Below, piece after piece: positions 1 through 6,208 of a stretch of 9,894 bases of DNA (positions are counted from its first letter, which is position 1; the number at the start of each line of letters is the position of its first letter). Location: NCBI GenBank assembly GCA_947254665.1, contig CAMYEJ010000045.1, forward strand, positions 1-9,894, written 5' to 3'. The notes under the pieces are model-generated. The model saw only the letters and a program-made list of their open reading frames with translations. It did not search any database and was not told where the DNA came from. This stretch comes from an uncultured Peptoniphilus sp. Lineage in GTDB: Bacteria; Bacillota; Clostridia; Tissierellales; Peptoniphilaceae. The translations under genes were made by a program, and so were the position numbers.

Positions 1-668
1 TCTAAGTTTAGTCCTTCTAATTTGAATTTTCTGTTTGGTTTTATCTTTATTTTAAACATGATGTCGGCGGTTATGCCGTACTTATCTGCTTTTACTTTGA
101 TCTTTTTATTTTCGGTAATTCCTGCTGGGATTTTGAGTTCAATTTCGATATTTTTTCCTTCTATATTAAGGCTCACTTTTTCGGTCTTGCCTTGGTATGC
201 TTCTTTCAGTGTGATTTCTAGTTCTGTGTTATAAGTTGGTCTTTGAGCTCTGGCAGTTCTCTTCTTGCCACCGCCTCCAAAGTCGGAGAAGATGTCTCCC
301 ATGGAGAATCCGCCGAAACCTCCTTGATTGGATTTTGCATCACGACCAAATATTAAATCAAAAAAGTCTGAAAAGCCGCCGCCATTGCCGCTGGAAGTAT
401 ATGTGTAGCCATATTGAGAAGGGTCGAAGTTTTGTCCCCCTGCGAAGTCGTAGTTAGAACCAAAGGTGTCGTATCTCTTTCTCTTTTCCTTGTCCCCTAG
501 AACTTCGTAGGCTTCGTTAATTTCTTTGAACTTTTCCTGTGCAACCTTGTCATCTGGATTTAGGTCCGGATGGTATTTCTTCGCCAATTTTCTGTATTGG
601 GATTTGATTTTCTGTTCAGTTGCGTCTTTCTCTACGCCTAATATTTTATAATAATCTTTATATTCCAT
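1..668 (-). CDS. J-domain co-chaperone, class B DnaJ/CbpA type (3' end outside window)
   Basis: Hsp40 co-chaperone expected to deliver unfolded clients to DnaK and stimulate its ATPase in the cytoplasm. The visible 222 residues begin with a J domain (about 1-68) carrying the HPD tripeptide at 33-35. A Gly/Phe-rich linker follows (about 70-135, with GGFGGF and DFGGGG runs), then the start of a beta-rich client-binding domain from about 145. The CxxCxGxG zinc-finger repeats of class A DnaJ do not appear between linker and this domain, so it is CbpA-like rather than the dnaK-linked dnaJ. The ATG at 668 has GGAGGA three bases upstream, a rather short spacing. A sigma-A-type promoter and a CtsR-type operator precede it, so heat or protein-stress control is inferred. 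The gene is monocistronic at its 5' side; what lies downstream is not visible. Confidence 0.95.
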   Translation of the reverse strand, partial: MEYKDYYKILGVEKDATEQKIKSQYRKLAKKYHPDLNPDDKVAQEKFKEINEAYEVLGDKEKRKRYDTFGSNYDFAGGQNFDPSQYGYTYTSSGNGGGFSDFFDLIFGRDAKSNQGGFGGFSMGDIFSDFGGGGKKRTARAQRPTYNTELEITLKEAYQGKTEKVSLNIEGKNIEIELKIPAGITENKKIKVKADKYGITADIMFKIKIKPNRKFKLEGLNL

Positions 669-692
669 ATGTCCTCCATGTGCTTAAATGTT

Positions 693-709
693 TTTGACCT
701 TATTTGACC
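693..709 (-). promoter_or_regulatory. CtsR operator (heat-shock repressor site)
   Basis: On the minus strand this reads GGTCAAATAAGGTCAAA, two perfect GGTCAAA heptads separated by TAA. The established CtsR box is a direct heptad repeat, RGTCAAA-NAN-RGTCAAA, and this matches at every fixed position. It begins nine bases after the -10 box at 718-723, so it should cover the transcription start and early transcript of the J-domain gene, a good place for repression. The site is seen directly; that the organism has a CtsR is inferred. Confidence 0.88.
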
Positions 710-717
710 TTAATTAA

Positions 718-746
718 ATTATACAAGGGTTGTGGATTTTTTGCAA
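718..746 (-). promoter_or_regulatory. Sigma-A-type promoter of the J-domain gene
   Basis: On the minus strand a -35 element TTGCAA (741-746; 4 of 6 consensus bases) lies exactly 17 bp from a perfect TATAAT (718-723). The expected start is near 711, giving a leader of about 40 nt with the CtsR-type operator inside it. Upstream, 750-822 is strongly biased to A on the minus strand (runs of T on the plus strand), which could act as an UP element. Confidence 0.75.
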
Positions 747-822
747 GGGGTTTTGTGCGGTTTTTGATAATATTTATTTGTTTTTTTGTTTGATTTTTGT
801 TTTTTGGGGTTTGTTTTTTTGG

Positions 823-955
823 TGCTATACGTAGAGCATGAGATATAACAATTATCAATTAATAATTTTAAAATTATTTTATTTGCTTAGTCTTGACCTT
901 CGGAGGTTATACCCATTCGACTCACTTCGTTCGCTCAGGGTGACGGTAGTTGGGA
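823..955. repeat. Direct repeat block, copy 1 (palindrome + AT-rich stretch + dispersed repeat)
   Basis: The block starts with GCTATACGTAGAGC, one base from a perfect palindrome, continues through an AT-rich stretch with TAATTTTAAAATTATTTTAT, then CTTGACCTTCGGAGG, the outer and inner boxes of the dispersed repeat and GTAGTTGGGA. The same order of parts recurs at 1120-1250. Identity is near complete from the AT-rich core to the inner box and looser in the first 30 bases. Confidence 0.85.
892..944 (+). repeat. Dispersed repeat copy R1, forward
   Basis: It carries ACCTTCGGAGGT (a 4-bp stem capped by TCGG), the outer box TTATACCCATTCGA, a short middle CTCACTTCGTT and the inner box CGCTCAGGGTGAC (932-944). 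It faces the inverted copy R2: 905-923 and 1063-1081 are perfectly complementary over 19 bases, and 932-944 and 1032-1044 over 13 bases. Confidence 0.9.
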
Positions 956-1031
956 AGGCTCTTTCTGTAAATTTTAAAAAGGAAGACGACCACATAATTG
1001 AATTGTTTCAAAAGAAAACTCAATGAAGGCT

Positions 1032-1081
1032 GTCACCCTGAGCGGAAGCGACGAAGGAGCTGGAGTCGAATGGGTATAACC
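1032..1081 (-). repeat. Dispersed repeat copy R2, inverted
   Basis: Inner box GTCACCCTGAGCG (1032-1044), a middle of its own that does not match the other copies, and outer box GAGTCGAATGGGTATAACC (1063-1081). Together with R1 it makes a foldback element of about 177 bp (905-1081) with perfect outer and inner arms and an 87-bp centre. Confidence 0.88.
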
Positions 1082-1119
1082 ATGGTGGGGTTATCTATTG
1101 ATGACTGATTATTTTTGAT

Positions 1120-1133
1120 GCTATACGTATAGC
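1120..1133. repeat. Perfect 14-bp palindrome GCTATACGTATAGC
   Basis: Seven-base arms with no spacer, GCTATAC/GTATAGC. The sister copy at 823-836 differs by one base, which breaks one base pair. Perfect dyads of this size are typical of dimeric protein binding sites or recombination sites, but no known factor can be assigned. Confidence 0.7.
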
Positions 1134-1183
1134 GTGATAACTATTATTAATTAGTAATTTTAAAATTATTTTATTTGCTTAGT

Positions 1184-1236
1184 CTTGACCTTCGGAGGTT
1201 ATACCCATTCGACTCACTTCGTTCGCTCAGGGTGAC
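1184..1236 (+). repeat. Dispersed repeat copy R3, forward
   Basis: Identical to R1 from CTTGACC to GGGTGAC, and part of the second copy of the duplicated block at 1120-1250. Confidence 0.9.
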
Positions 1237-1295
1237 TGTAGTTGGGAGGGTTTATTTTAAAATTTTTTTGGAAAAGATGGGTCAAATATATGTCA

Positions 1296-1340
1296 GATCC
1301 GTTCGACTTCGACGGTAAACCGTCTTCGCTCAGGATGACC
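1296..1340 (+). repeat. Dispersed repeat copy R4, partial forward
   Basis: The outer box is reduced to GATCCGTTCGACTTC. The middle is the perfect hairpin GACGGTAAACCGTC (1311-1324), and the inner box is CGCTCAGGATGAC with one A for G. The following TGGAAGGTTCCGCTAC (1344-1359) recurs exactly, inverted, at 9784-9799 beside copy R8, so the flank travels with the repeat. Confidence 0.75.
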
Positions 1341-1365
1341 AAGTGGAAGGTTCCGCTACGGGCAA

Positions 1366-1402
1366 TTAGGCAGTGGGATTCGAACCCACGACCTCTGATT
1401 TG
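1366..1402 (-). pseudogene. tRNA 3'-half remnant
   Basis: The minus strand reads AATCAGAGGTC (like the 3' side of an anticodon arm plus variable loop), then GTGGG-TTCGAAT-CCCAC, a perfect T arm (1373-1389), then TGCCTAA, which fits the 3' side of an acceptor stem. No D arm and no matching 5' acceptor strand (TTAGGCA) exist upstream: only about 20 bases separate it from the hprK terminator. It is therefore a truncated tRNA, not a working gene. The parent tRNA cannot be named with confidence; the anticodon-side bases resemble tRNA-Lys. It could be the scar of an integration or rearrangement at a tRNA gene. Confidence 0.55.
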
Positions 1403-1419
1403 ATTATTCCTCTCCAAAC

Positions 1420-1445
1420 AAAAAAGAAGGGCTAGTCCCTTCTTT
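1420..1445 (-). terminator. Intrinsic terminator of the pepP-uvrC-hprK operon
   Basis: On the minus strand a 9-bp perfect stem AAAGAAGGG/CCCTTCTTT (arms 1437-1445 and 1423-1431) with a 5-base loop is followed by an uninterrupted T run (1425-1420, partly shared with the stem), then GTTT. The hprK stop codon TAG (1434-1432) lies in the loop, so the stem's first arm is coding sequence. Confidence 0.9.
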
Positions 1446-2373
1446 GATTTTCTTTTCTCTTTCTTATGGATGACATAATTCTTTCGTTTAATGCTACTGC
1501 TGGGTTGTAGCCCAGTTGTTTCTGTTTAAAGTTATTGGTTGCGACTTCTATGATCATGGCGGTATGTCGTCCTGGTTTCACCGGAATGGTGTACTTGACT
1601 ACGTCCACTCCTAAGATTTCTTGGTAAGTGTCTTCTAGTCCGAGTCTTACGTATTCTTTTTCGTCGTCCCAAAGTTCTAGGTGGGCGATCATTTCGACTT
1701 CTCTCTTTTCCATGACGGAGCCGACTCCGAAGAATTTTTGGATATCTATGATCCCTACTCCTCTTACTTCCATGAAGTGTTTTGTGATTTCTGGGCTTGT
1801 GCCTATTAGTCTATCGTCCATCTTCTTTATTATGACTGAATCGTCGGAGATGAGTTTTGAGCCTTTGGCAATTAGGTCTAGGGCGGTTTCTGATTTTCCG
1901 ACTCCTGAATCTCCTGTAAGGATTACTCCTACTCCGTATACGTCAAGGAGCACTCCATGAATCCTCGTGGTTGGTGCCAATGCTTCGTCTATGAAGTTTT
2001 TCAGTTCTTCTAGAACAATGTTGGTCTTCTTGTCGATTTTAAATATGGTGATGTCGTATTTTTCTGCTGATTCCAAGGCTTCTTTGAAGACTTCGTTGCC
2101 TGCTGCAAAGATGACCGCCGGCACGTCTTGTTCAAAGAGTTTGTCTAGGCTTTCTCTTCTCTTGTCCGACTCCATTTCTGATAGGTAGTACCATTCTTGG
2201 TTTCCTATCATTTGTAGTCTTTTGTTTTTAAATTTTCTGAAGTAGCCTGCTAGTTGTAGCCCTGGTCTGTTGACTTCTGGTTCTGTGATGCTTACTGTGA
2301 AGTATCTTTTGGCTTGATATACCAGTTTGAAGTTCAGTTCTGCTTTTAAATCCATGAGGGTGTAGTAACTCAT
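1432..2373 (-). CDS. hprK: HPr kinase/phosphorylase
   Basis: Bifunctional cytoplasmic enzyme that phosphorylates HPr on a regulatory serine with ATP or pyrophosphate and reverses this by phosphorolysis, setting carbon catabolite control and PTS sugar uptake. The product is 313 residues, normal for the family. An N-terminal domain (about 1-130) precedes the kinase core: H139 in the RIHG segment, Walker A GDSGVGKS at 154-161, the acidic pair in ISDD at 175-178, the family signature MEVRGVGIIDIQKFFG at 201-216 and the PVKPGRH loop at 264-270. All expected catalytic elements are present. I chose the ATG at 2373 over an in-frame TTG at 2385, because that TTG lies in the ribosome binding site TTGGAGGA. 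The ATG overlaps the uvrC stop as ATGA, so translation is coupled. The gene is last in its operon. Confidence 0.97.
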   Translation of the reverse strand: MSYYTLMDLKAELNFKLVYQAKRYFTVSITEPEVNRPGLQLAGYFRKFKNKRLQMIGNQEWYYLSEMESDKRRESLDKLFEQDVPAVIFAAGNEVFKEALESAEKYDITIFKIDKKTNIVLEELKNFIDEALAPTTRIHGVLLDVYGVGVILTGDSGVGKSETALDLIAKGSKLISDDSVIIKKMDDRLIGTSPEITKHFMEVRGVGIIDIQKFFGVGSVMEKREVEMIAHLELWDDEKEYVRLGLEDTYQEILGVDVVKYTIPVKPGRHTAMIIEVATNNFKQKQLGYNPAVALNERIMSSIRKRKENQRRD

Positions 2374-4196
2374 TTTTTCCTCCAATGATTGTAGAGTTCT
2401 TCCGCCGAGGTTCTGTTCATCGACGGCACTTCCATCAATTCGTCGATGGTTGCTTCTTTTATTTTATCTATGGTTTTGAAGTGTTTCATCAGGTTTTGTT
2501 TTCTTATTTTGCCTATGCCTTCTATGTCATCAAGCTCTGACTTAAATGCGGTCTTGGAGTGGAGACTTCTGTGGTAGCCTATTGCGAATCTGTGGGCTTC
2601 TTCTTGTATTTTGTAGAGAAGCCTGTAGAGTCCACCTCTTATTTCTAGTGGGATTTCTCTATTTTCGTAGATGATTGCTCTGGTGGTGTGGAAGTCGTCT
2701 TTCACGAGGCCTGCAACTTCTATTTCGATGCCCATCTCTTCCATTACCTGCTTGGCTATGCCCACTTGTCCTTTGCCTCCGTCCATGAGGATTAGATCAG
2801 GAAGTAGCGTGAATGATCCTTTTTGATCTTCCTTCGCTCTTTTGAATCTTCTCTCTAGGACTTCTTTTAGTGATGCGTAATCGTCTGGTCCCACTACGGT
2901 CTTGATTCTAAATTTTCTGTAGTCGGATTTTTTGGCGTCGCCATTTTCAAATACCACCATGGAGCCTACCGATTCCACTCCGGAGATGTTTGAGATGTCA
3001 TAACATTCGATTCTCTTTGGTATTTTCTTTAGGTTTAGAGCTTCTTGTAGTTTTTCCAATGCGATTAGGTTGGATTTCATCTTTGATTCGTAGGAGTCCT
3101 GATATTTTGAGACCATGTCCAGTGCATTTTTACGCACAAGACTCATAAGATGAGATTTTTCCCCTTTTTGTGGGACGCTGATCTTCACCTTTTTTCCTGC
3201 TTTTTCTGATAGGAATTCTTCCAGGATTTCGCTGTCCTCCGGCATGGATTCTGTGAGGATTTCCTTCGGCACAAATGCCGCTCCCATGTAGAATTGTTTC
3301 ATAAAGTCAGAGATGATTTCCTCATCCGTTGCTCCGTAAGGGTCTTCGATTAAAAAATGTTCTCTGCCGACGATTTTGCCGAGCCTGATAAAGAATATCT
3401 GCACAACTACAGAGTCCATACCCCTTGCAAAGGCGATGATGTCACGATTGTCTGTGTTGACATTGTCCATAAGTTGCTTTTCTTGCAATGCTATAAGGGA
3501 ATTCATCATGTCCCTTAGCTCCGCCGCTTTTTCAAAGTTAAGACCCTTCGATGCATCGAGCATCTCTTTTTCCAGTGAATTTATAAGTGTGTCATCTCCT
3601 GAAAGGAAGTTTAGGATATCATCGATCATCGGCTGGTATTCTTCTTCCGTCACGTCCCCTTTGCAGGGTCCCATGCACTTCTTGATGAAGAAGTTTAAGC
3701 ATGGTTTGAAGCTTAGTGGTTTTTTATTTAAGTTTAGTTTGCAGTCTCTAATCATGTAGCGTTTTTCAAAGACTGTGATGGCGTCGTTTACTGCCATGAC
3801 ATTTGGATATGGTCCGAAGTACTTGGCTCCATCCTTTATTATTCTCCTCGTCTTTTCCACCTTTGGAAATCTGTCCTTAACCGTTACTTTGATGTATGGA
3901 TACTGTTTGTCATCTCGAAGAAGTATATTGTACTTGGGAGAGAGTTCCTTTATGAGGTTTGACTCGAGGATCAAGGACTCCACTTCATTTCCTACTATTA
4001 TATATTCAAAATCACTGATATTTTTTACCATGGATTCCACTTTTCTCGTGGACTTGCCATAGGAGCCGAAGTATTGTCTGACTCTATTTCTAAGATTCTT
4101 AGCCTTGCCGACGTAGATTACCGCATCGGTCTTATCCTTCATAAGATAAACTCCCGGGTTTTCCGGGAGCATGGCTAATTTTTCTCTTAAGTTCAT
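2370..4196 (-). CDS. uvrC: UvrABC excinuclease subunit C
   Basis: Nuclease subunit of nucleotide excision repair: it binds the UvrB-DNA complex at a lesion and cuts the damaged strand on both sides. The 608 residues are full length with all domains. The GIY-YIG nuclease (about 10-95) has GVY at 15-17 and YVG at 28-30, with E78 in the LILESNLIK segment. Four cysteines (C152, C166, C174, C178) match the spacing of the cluster reported to bind Fe-S in UvrC. A UVR motif follows at about 203-238. The RNase H-like nuclease has D400 in ECYDISNISG, D472 in LMDGGKGQ and H535 in AHRFAIGYHR. Helix-hairpin-helix DNA-binding motifs close the protein (about 550-605). Its ATG overlaps the stop of the aminopeptidase gene as ATGA, and its own stop overlaps hprK the same way. 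The upstream ribosome binding site is weak (AGAGA), which fits translational coupling. Confidence 0.98.
   Translation of the reverse strand: MNLREKLAMLPENPGVYLMKDKTDAVIYVGKAKNLRNRVRQYFGSYGKSTRKVESMVKNISDFEYIIVGNEVESLILESNLIKELSPKYNILLRDDKQYPYIKVTVKDRFPKVEKTRRIIKDGAKYFGPYPNVMAVNDAITVFEKRYMIRDCKLNLNKKPLSFKPCLNFFIKKCMGPCKGDVTEEEYQPMIDDILNFLSGDDTLINSLEKEMLDASKGLNFEKAAELRDMMNSLIALQEKQLMDNVNTDNRDIIAFARGMDSVVVQIFFIRLGKIVGREHFLIEDPYGATDEEIISDFMKQFYMGAAFVPKEILTESMPEDSEILEEFLSEKAGKKVKISVPQKGEKSHLMSLVRKNALDMVSKYQDSYESKMKSNLIALEKLQEALNLKKIPKRIECYDISNISGVESVGSMVVFENGDAKKSDYRKFRIKTVVGPDDYASLKEVLERRFKRAKEDQKGSFTLLPDLILMDGGKGQVGIAKQVMEEMGIEIEVAGLVKDDFHTTRAIIYENREIPLEIRGGLYRLLYKIQEEAHRFAIGYHRSLHSKTAFKSELDDIEGIGKIRKQNLMKHFKTIDKIKEATIDELMEVPSMNRTSAEELYNHWRKK
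2378..2383 (-). promoter_or_regulatory. Ribosome binding site deciding the hprK start
   Basis: GGAGGA on the minus strand, four bases before the ATG at 2373. It lies inside the last codons of uvrC and overlaps the in-frame TTG at 2385, which rules that TTG out as the likely start. Confidence 0.85.
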
Positions 4197-5923
4197 ATTT
4201 CTCTAGTTTCGTGTTTCAAGAACTCTAGCATTTCCCCGTCAAAATGTGGTGCTAGTAGCTCATATGTTTTTTTATGATAATTATTTAAAGTTTCGATTTC
4301 TTCCTTAGTTAAAAGATCTTTGTCGATTGCAGCTAGATCAAATGGAATATATGAAAGTGATTCAAATTTGAAAAATCTGCCGTCTGGATACTTTCCATCG
4401 TCCACACATTCCATAATATTTTCGATTCTAATTCCGTGTTTGTTTTCTTTGTACACACCTGGTTCATTGGATACGATCATTCCAGGTTCCATAGGCACGT
4501 TTCTACCAGCTCTTGGGCTGATGCCGTGAGGACCTTCGTGAACGTTTAGAAAATGACCAACGCCGTGGCCGGTTCCGCATTTGTAATCCATGTGGTGCTT
4601 CCAAAGATTTATTCTAGTGATTCCATCAATAGCTATGGTTGAAGTTCCTTCTAGAAATACAGTGTTTAGAAGTGCAAGATGGCATTTAAGAGTAAGTGTG
4701 TAGTCGCGGATTTCTTCTTCAGTTAAATCACCAACTGCGATTGTTCTAGTAATATCTGTGGTGCCACCGAGGTATTGTCCGCCGGAATCCACAAGAAGGA
4801 ATCCATGATTTTCAATCTTTGCATGGTCAGCTTCAGTTGCATGATAGTGCATCATCGCCGCATTTGGACCATATGCACAGATGGTATCGAAACTGTCGTA
4901 GAAAAATTCGTCTGACTCTTTTCTATATTCAAGAAGTTTCTTAGTAGCAGTCACTTCGTCTGTGTGGTTTTCCTTTGCCCATTTTATAAACTTGGTGATT
5001 GCAACCGCATCGATAACGTAGACTCTCTTTTGATTGTCTAGTTCCACCTTGTTCTTAATCGCTTTTCTGTAATCAGTTGGGTTTGCGCGATTAATAATTT
5101 CGTTATTAGCATCGAGGATTGCATAAGCCTTGTGGTTTGTGTATCCAGAGTCAACGAGCACATTTTTGCCATTTATCTTTTCAAGATCTGCGAAGAACTC
5201 TTTATAATCTTTGAAATTAGCATCCTTAAAATCTTTTAGATCCTTAGCCTGTTCAAGGTCCACATAGATAGTAGCAGAATCATCAGTTACTATAGTGTAA
5301 GAGATGAACACTGGGCAACAGTTGATGTCGGCGCCTCTTAAATTGTAGAGCCAAGCGATGTCGTCAAGCTTAGAAAGCACAAAAACATCGGCACCTCTGT
5401 CTTTCATGTCTGCTCTAAGGTCAGATAATTTTTCACAAGCAGACTTGCCCGCATATTTCACATCGTGAACAAACACCTTTGATTTAGGAAGACCAGGTCT
5501 GTCCTTCCAAAGTTCCTTAGTAAGATTTGCATCGACAATCTTTATATCAGTTGGGATATTGTCGCGAAGTCTCTTGAAATAAGCTTCAGGATAAAGTTCA
5601 AAATCTAGACCAAGAGTTCCAGATTTGAAATTATGGGAGATGTATTCCTCAATGGTGTCATAACCAGGAGTCGCCATCTTCATAAGTTTATATCCAGGGA
5701 ACATTTGCTTTTCCGCTTGGATAAAATATCTTCCATCAGCCCAAAGAAGAGCTGCATCTTTTGTGATAAGTGCGGTTCCAGCAGAACCAGTAAAACCTGA
5801 AACGAATTGTCTTTCGTTGTAGTGATTAGGTAAGTATTCTGAACCATGTGGGTCGAAGGTAGGCACAAGGTATAGATCCAAGCCTTCCCTTTCCATAAGT
5901 TCTCTAATATTGTTAAGTATCAT
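4193..5923 (-). CDS. pepP: Xaa-Pro aminopeptidase, long M24B form
   Basis: Metallopeptidase that removes an N-terminal residue preceding proline, probably a cytoplasmic enzyme of peptide turnover (no signal peptide is seen). At 576 residues it is the long, three-domain form like eukaryotic XPNPEP1 rather than the roughly 440-residue E. coli PepP. Two creatinase-like N-terminal domains (about 1-135 and 150-300) precede the pita-bread M24 core (about 305-515) and a short M24-type C-terminal domain (SLSYIPFDL at 522-530 onward). All five expected metal ligands are visible: D379 in LLVDSGG, D390 in GGTTDITRT, H457 in TGHGVGH, E487 in VSNEPGVY and E501 in IRIENIME; H453 and H462 fit the substrate-binding histidines. 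The ATG at 5923 has AAAGGAG (5929-5935) five bases upstream. A TATAAT at 5965-5970 may be its -10, but no good -35 lies at the right distance. It is first in the operon with uvrC and hprK. Confidence 0.93.
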   Translation of the reverse strand: MILNNIRELMEREGLDLYLVPTFDPHGSEYLPNHYNERQFVSGFTGSAGTALITKDAALLWADGRYFIQAEKQMFPGYKLMKMATPGYDTIEEYISHNFKSGTLGLDFELYPEAYFKRLRDNIPTDIKIVDANLTKELWKDRPGLPKSKVFVHDVKYAGKSACEKLSDLRADMKDRGADVFVLSKLDDIAWLYNLRGADINCCPVFISYTIVTDDSATIYVDLEQAKDLKDFKDANFKDYKEFFADLEKINGKNVLVDSGYTNHKAYAILDANNEIINRANPTDYRKAIKNKVELDNQKRVYVIDAVAITKFIKWAKENHTDEVTATKKLLEYRKESDEFFYDSFDTICAYGPNAAMMHYHATEADHAKIENHGFLLVDSGGQYLGGTTDITRTIAVGDLTEEEIRDYTLTLKCHLALLNTVFLEGTSTIAIDGITRINLWKHHMDYKCGTGHGVGHFLNVHEGPHGISPRAGRNVPMEPGMIVSNEPGVYKENKHGIRIENIMECVDDGKYPDGRFFKFESLSYIPFDLAAIDKDLLTKEEIETLNNYHKKTYELLAPHFDGEMLEFLKHETREI

Positions 5924-6044
5924 AAAAACTCCTTTGTATAAATTAATTCTTTGTTTATATTAATATTATATATCAAATGTTGCGGGGATGTATAGTGGCG
6001 AGGAAAATGTTTTTGTGTTGTGGGTGGATGGTGGTTTTTTTGAA

Positions 6045-6106
6045 AACCCAAAGGAAGACAGTCACCCTGAGCGAAGACGGTGAAGCAAAGCTGAACCGTC
6101 GTAGTC
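6045..6106 (+). repeat. Long inverted repeat, left arm (bracketing the acyltransferase operon)
   Basis: From AACCCAAAGGAAGACAGTCA through the inner box and hairpin, this 62-base arm matches the reverse complement of 8785-8845 with six substitutions and one single-base gap by hand alignment. The arms enclose the whole MBOAT-SGNH operon with its promoter and terminator. The match extends about 16 bases beyond the repeat core, so the two copies are closer kin than the rest of the family. Confidence 0.85.
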
Positions 6107-6118
6107 GAATGGGTATAA
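6061..6118 (-). repeat. Dispersed repeat copy R5, inverted
   Basis: Inner box GTCACCCTGAGCG, then a hairpin middle with stem GACGGT (6076-6081) / ACCGTC (6095-6100) and a possible inner stem AGC-AAA-GCT, then outer box TCGAATGGGTATAA. The GACGGT/ACCGTC stem is also found in R4, where the loop is only two bases. Confidence 0.88.
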
Positions 6119-6163
6119 TCTTGGTGTGGTTAAACATGGATGATTTTTCCACCCTACACAAAC

Positions 6164-6190
6164 AAAAAAAGGAAGACATACATCTTCCTT
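6164..6190 (-). terminator. Intrinsic terminator of the MBOAT-SGNH operon
   Basis: On the minus strand an 8-bp perfect stem AAGGAAGA/TCTTCCTT (6183-6190 and 6169-6176) with a 6-base loop is followed by a run of seven T (6170-6164, partly in the stem) and GTTTG. It starts 18 bases after the stop of the SGNH gene. Confidence 0.9.
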
Positions 6191-6208
6191 AATTATCTTA
6201 ATAAATAT

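Larger units (their letters stand above)
1120..1250. repeat. Direct repeat block, copy 2
   Basis: Second copy of the block at 823-955. It opens with GCTATACGTATAGC (1120-1133), a perfect 14-bp palindrome, then the AT-rich core, CTTGACCTTCGGAGG, both repeat boxes and GTAGTTGGGA. The copies lie 297 bp apart, start to start, with an inverted copy of the repeat (1032-1081) between them. Confidence 0.85.
669..1431. other. Gene-free 763-bp intergenic region rich in repeats
   Basis: The region holds the promoter and operator of the J-domain gene (693-746), a T-rich plus-strand tract (about 750-822), a duplicated block of about 130 bp (823-955 and 1120-1250), four copies of the dispersed repeat (892-944, 1032-1081, 1184-1236, 1296-1340), a tRNA 3'-half remnant (1366-1402) and most of the hprK terminator. 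Short open frames here read straight through repeat copies and are not credible genes. Confidence 0.85.
5924..6208. other. Intergenic region between the acyltransferase operon and pepP
   Basis: These 285 bp hold the pepP ribosome binding site and an AT-rich possible promoter (a TATAAT on the minus strand at 5965-5970 without a convincing -35), one inverted copy of the dispersed repeat (6061-6118) and the terminator of the upstream operon (6164-6190). Open frames on both strands run through the repeat and look spurious. Confidence 0.7.

Noticed and set aside
838..1026. Plus-strand open frame of 62 codons
   Set aside because: It translates repeat R1 (RRLYPFDSLRSLRVTV is the typical false peptide of this repeat), has no ribosome binding site and lies within the duplicated block.
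892..1340. CRISPR array
   Set aside because: The copies vary in orientation and spacing and carry variable middles rather than unique spacers between fixed repeats; no cas genes are present.
1214..1417. Minus-strand open frame of 67 codons containing GRGFESH
   Set aside because: GRGFESH is the translation of a tRNA T arm, a known false-gene signature; the rest reads repeat sequence.
2370..2385. hprK start at the upstream TTG (2385)
   Set aside because: The TTG forms part of the ribosome binding site for the ATG at 2373, and the product from that ATG has the normal family length.
5965..5993. Promoter for pepP
   Set aside because: A perfect TATAAT is present on the minus strand, but none of the hexamers 16-18 bp upstream resembles TTGACA, so I note it only in the gene entry.
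5973..6192. Small open frames on both strands between the SGNH gene and pepP
   Set aside because: They run through repeat R5 (SSLRVT-type peptide) and through the terminator; no ribosome binding sites.
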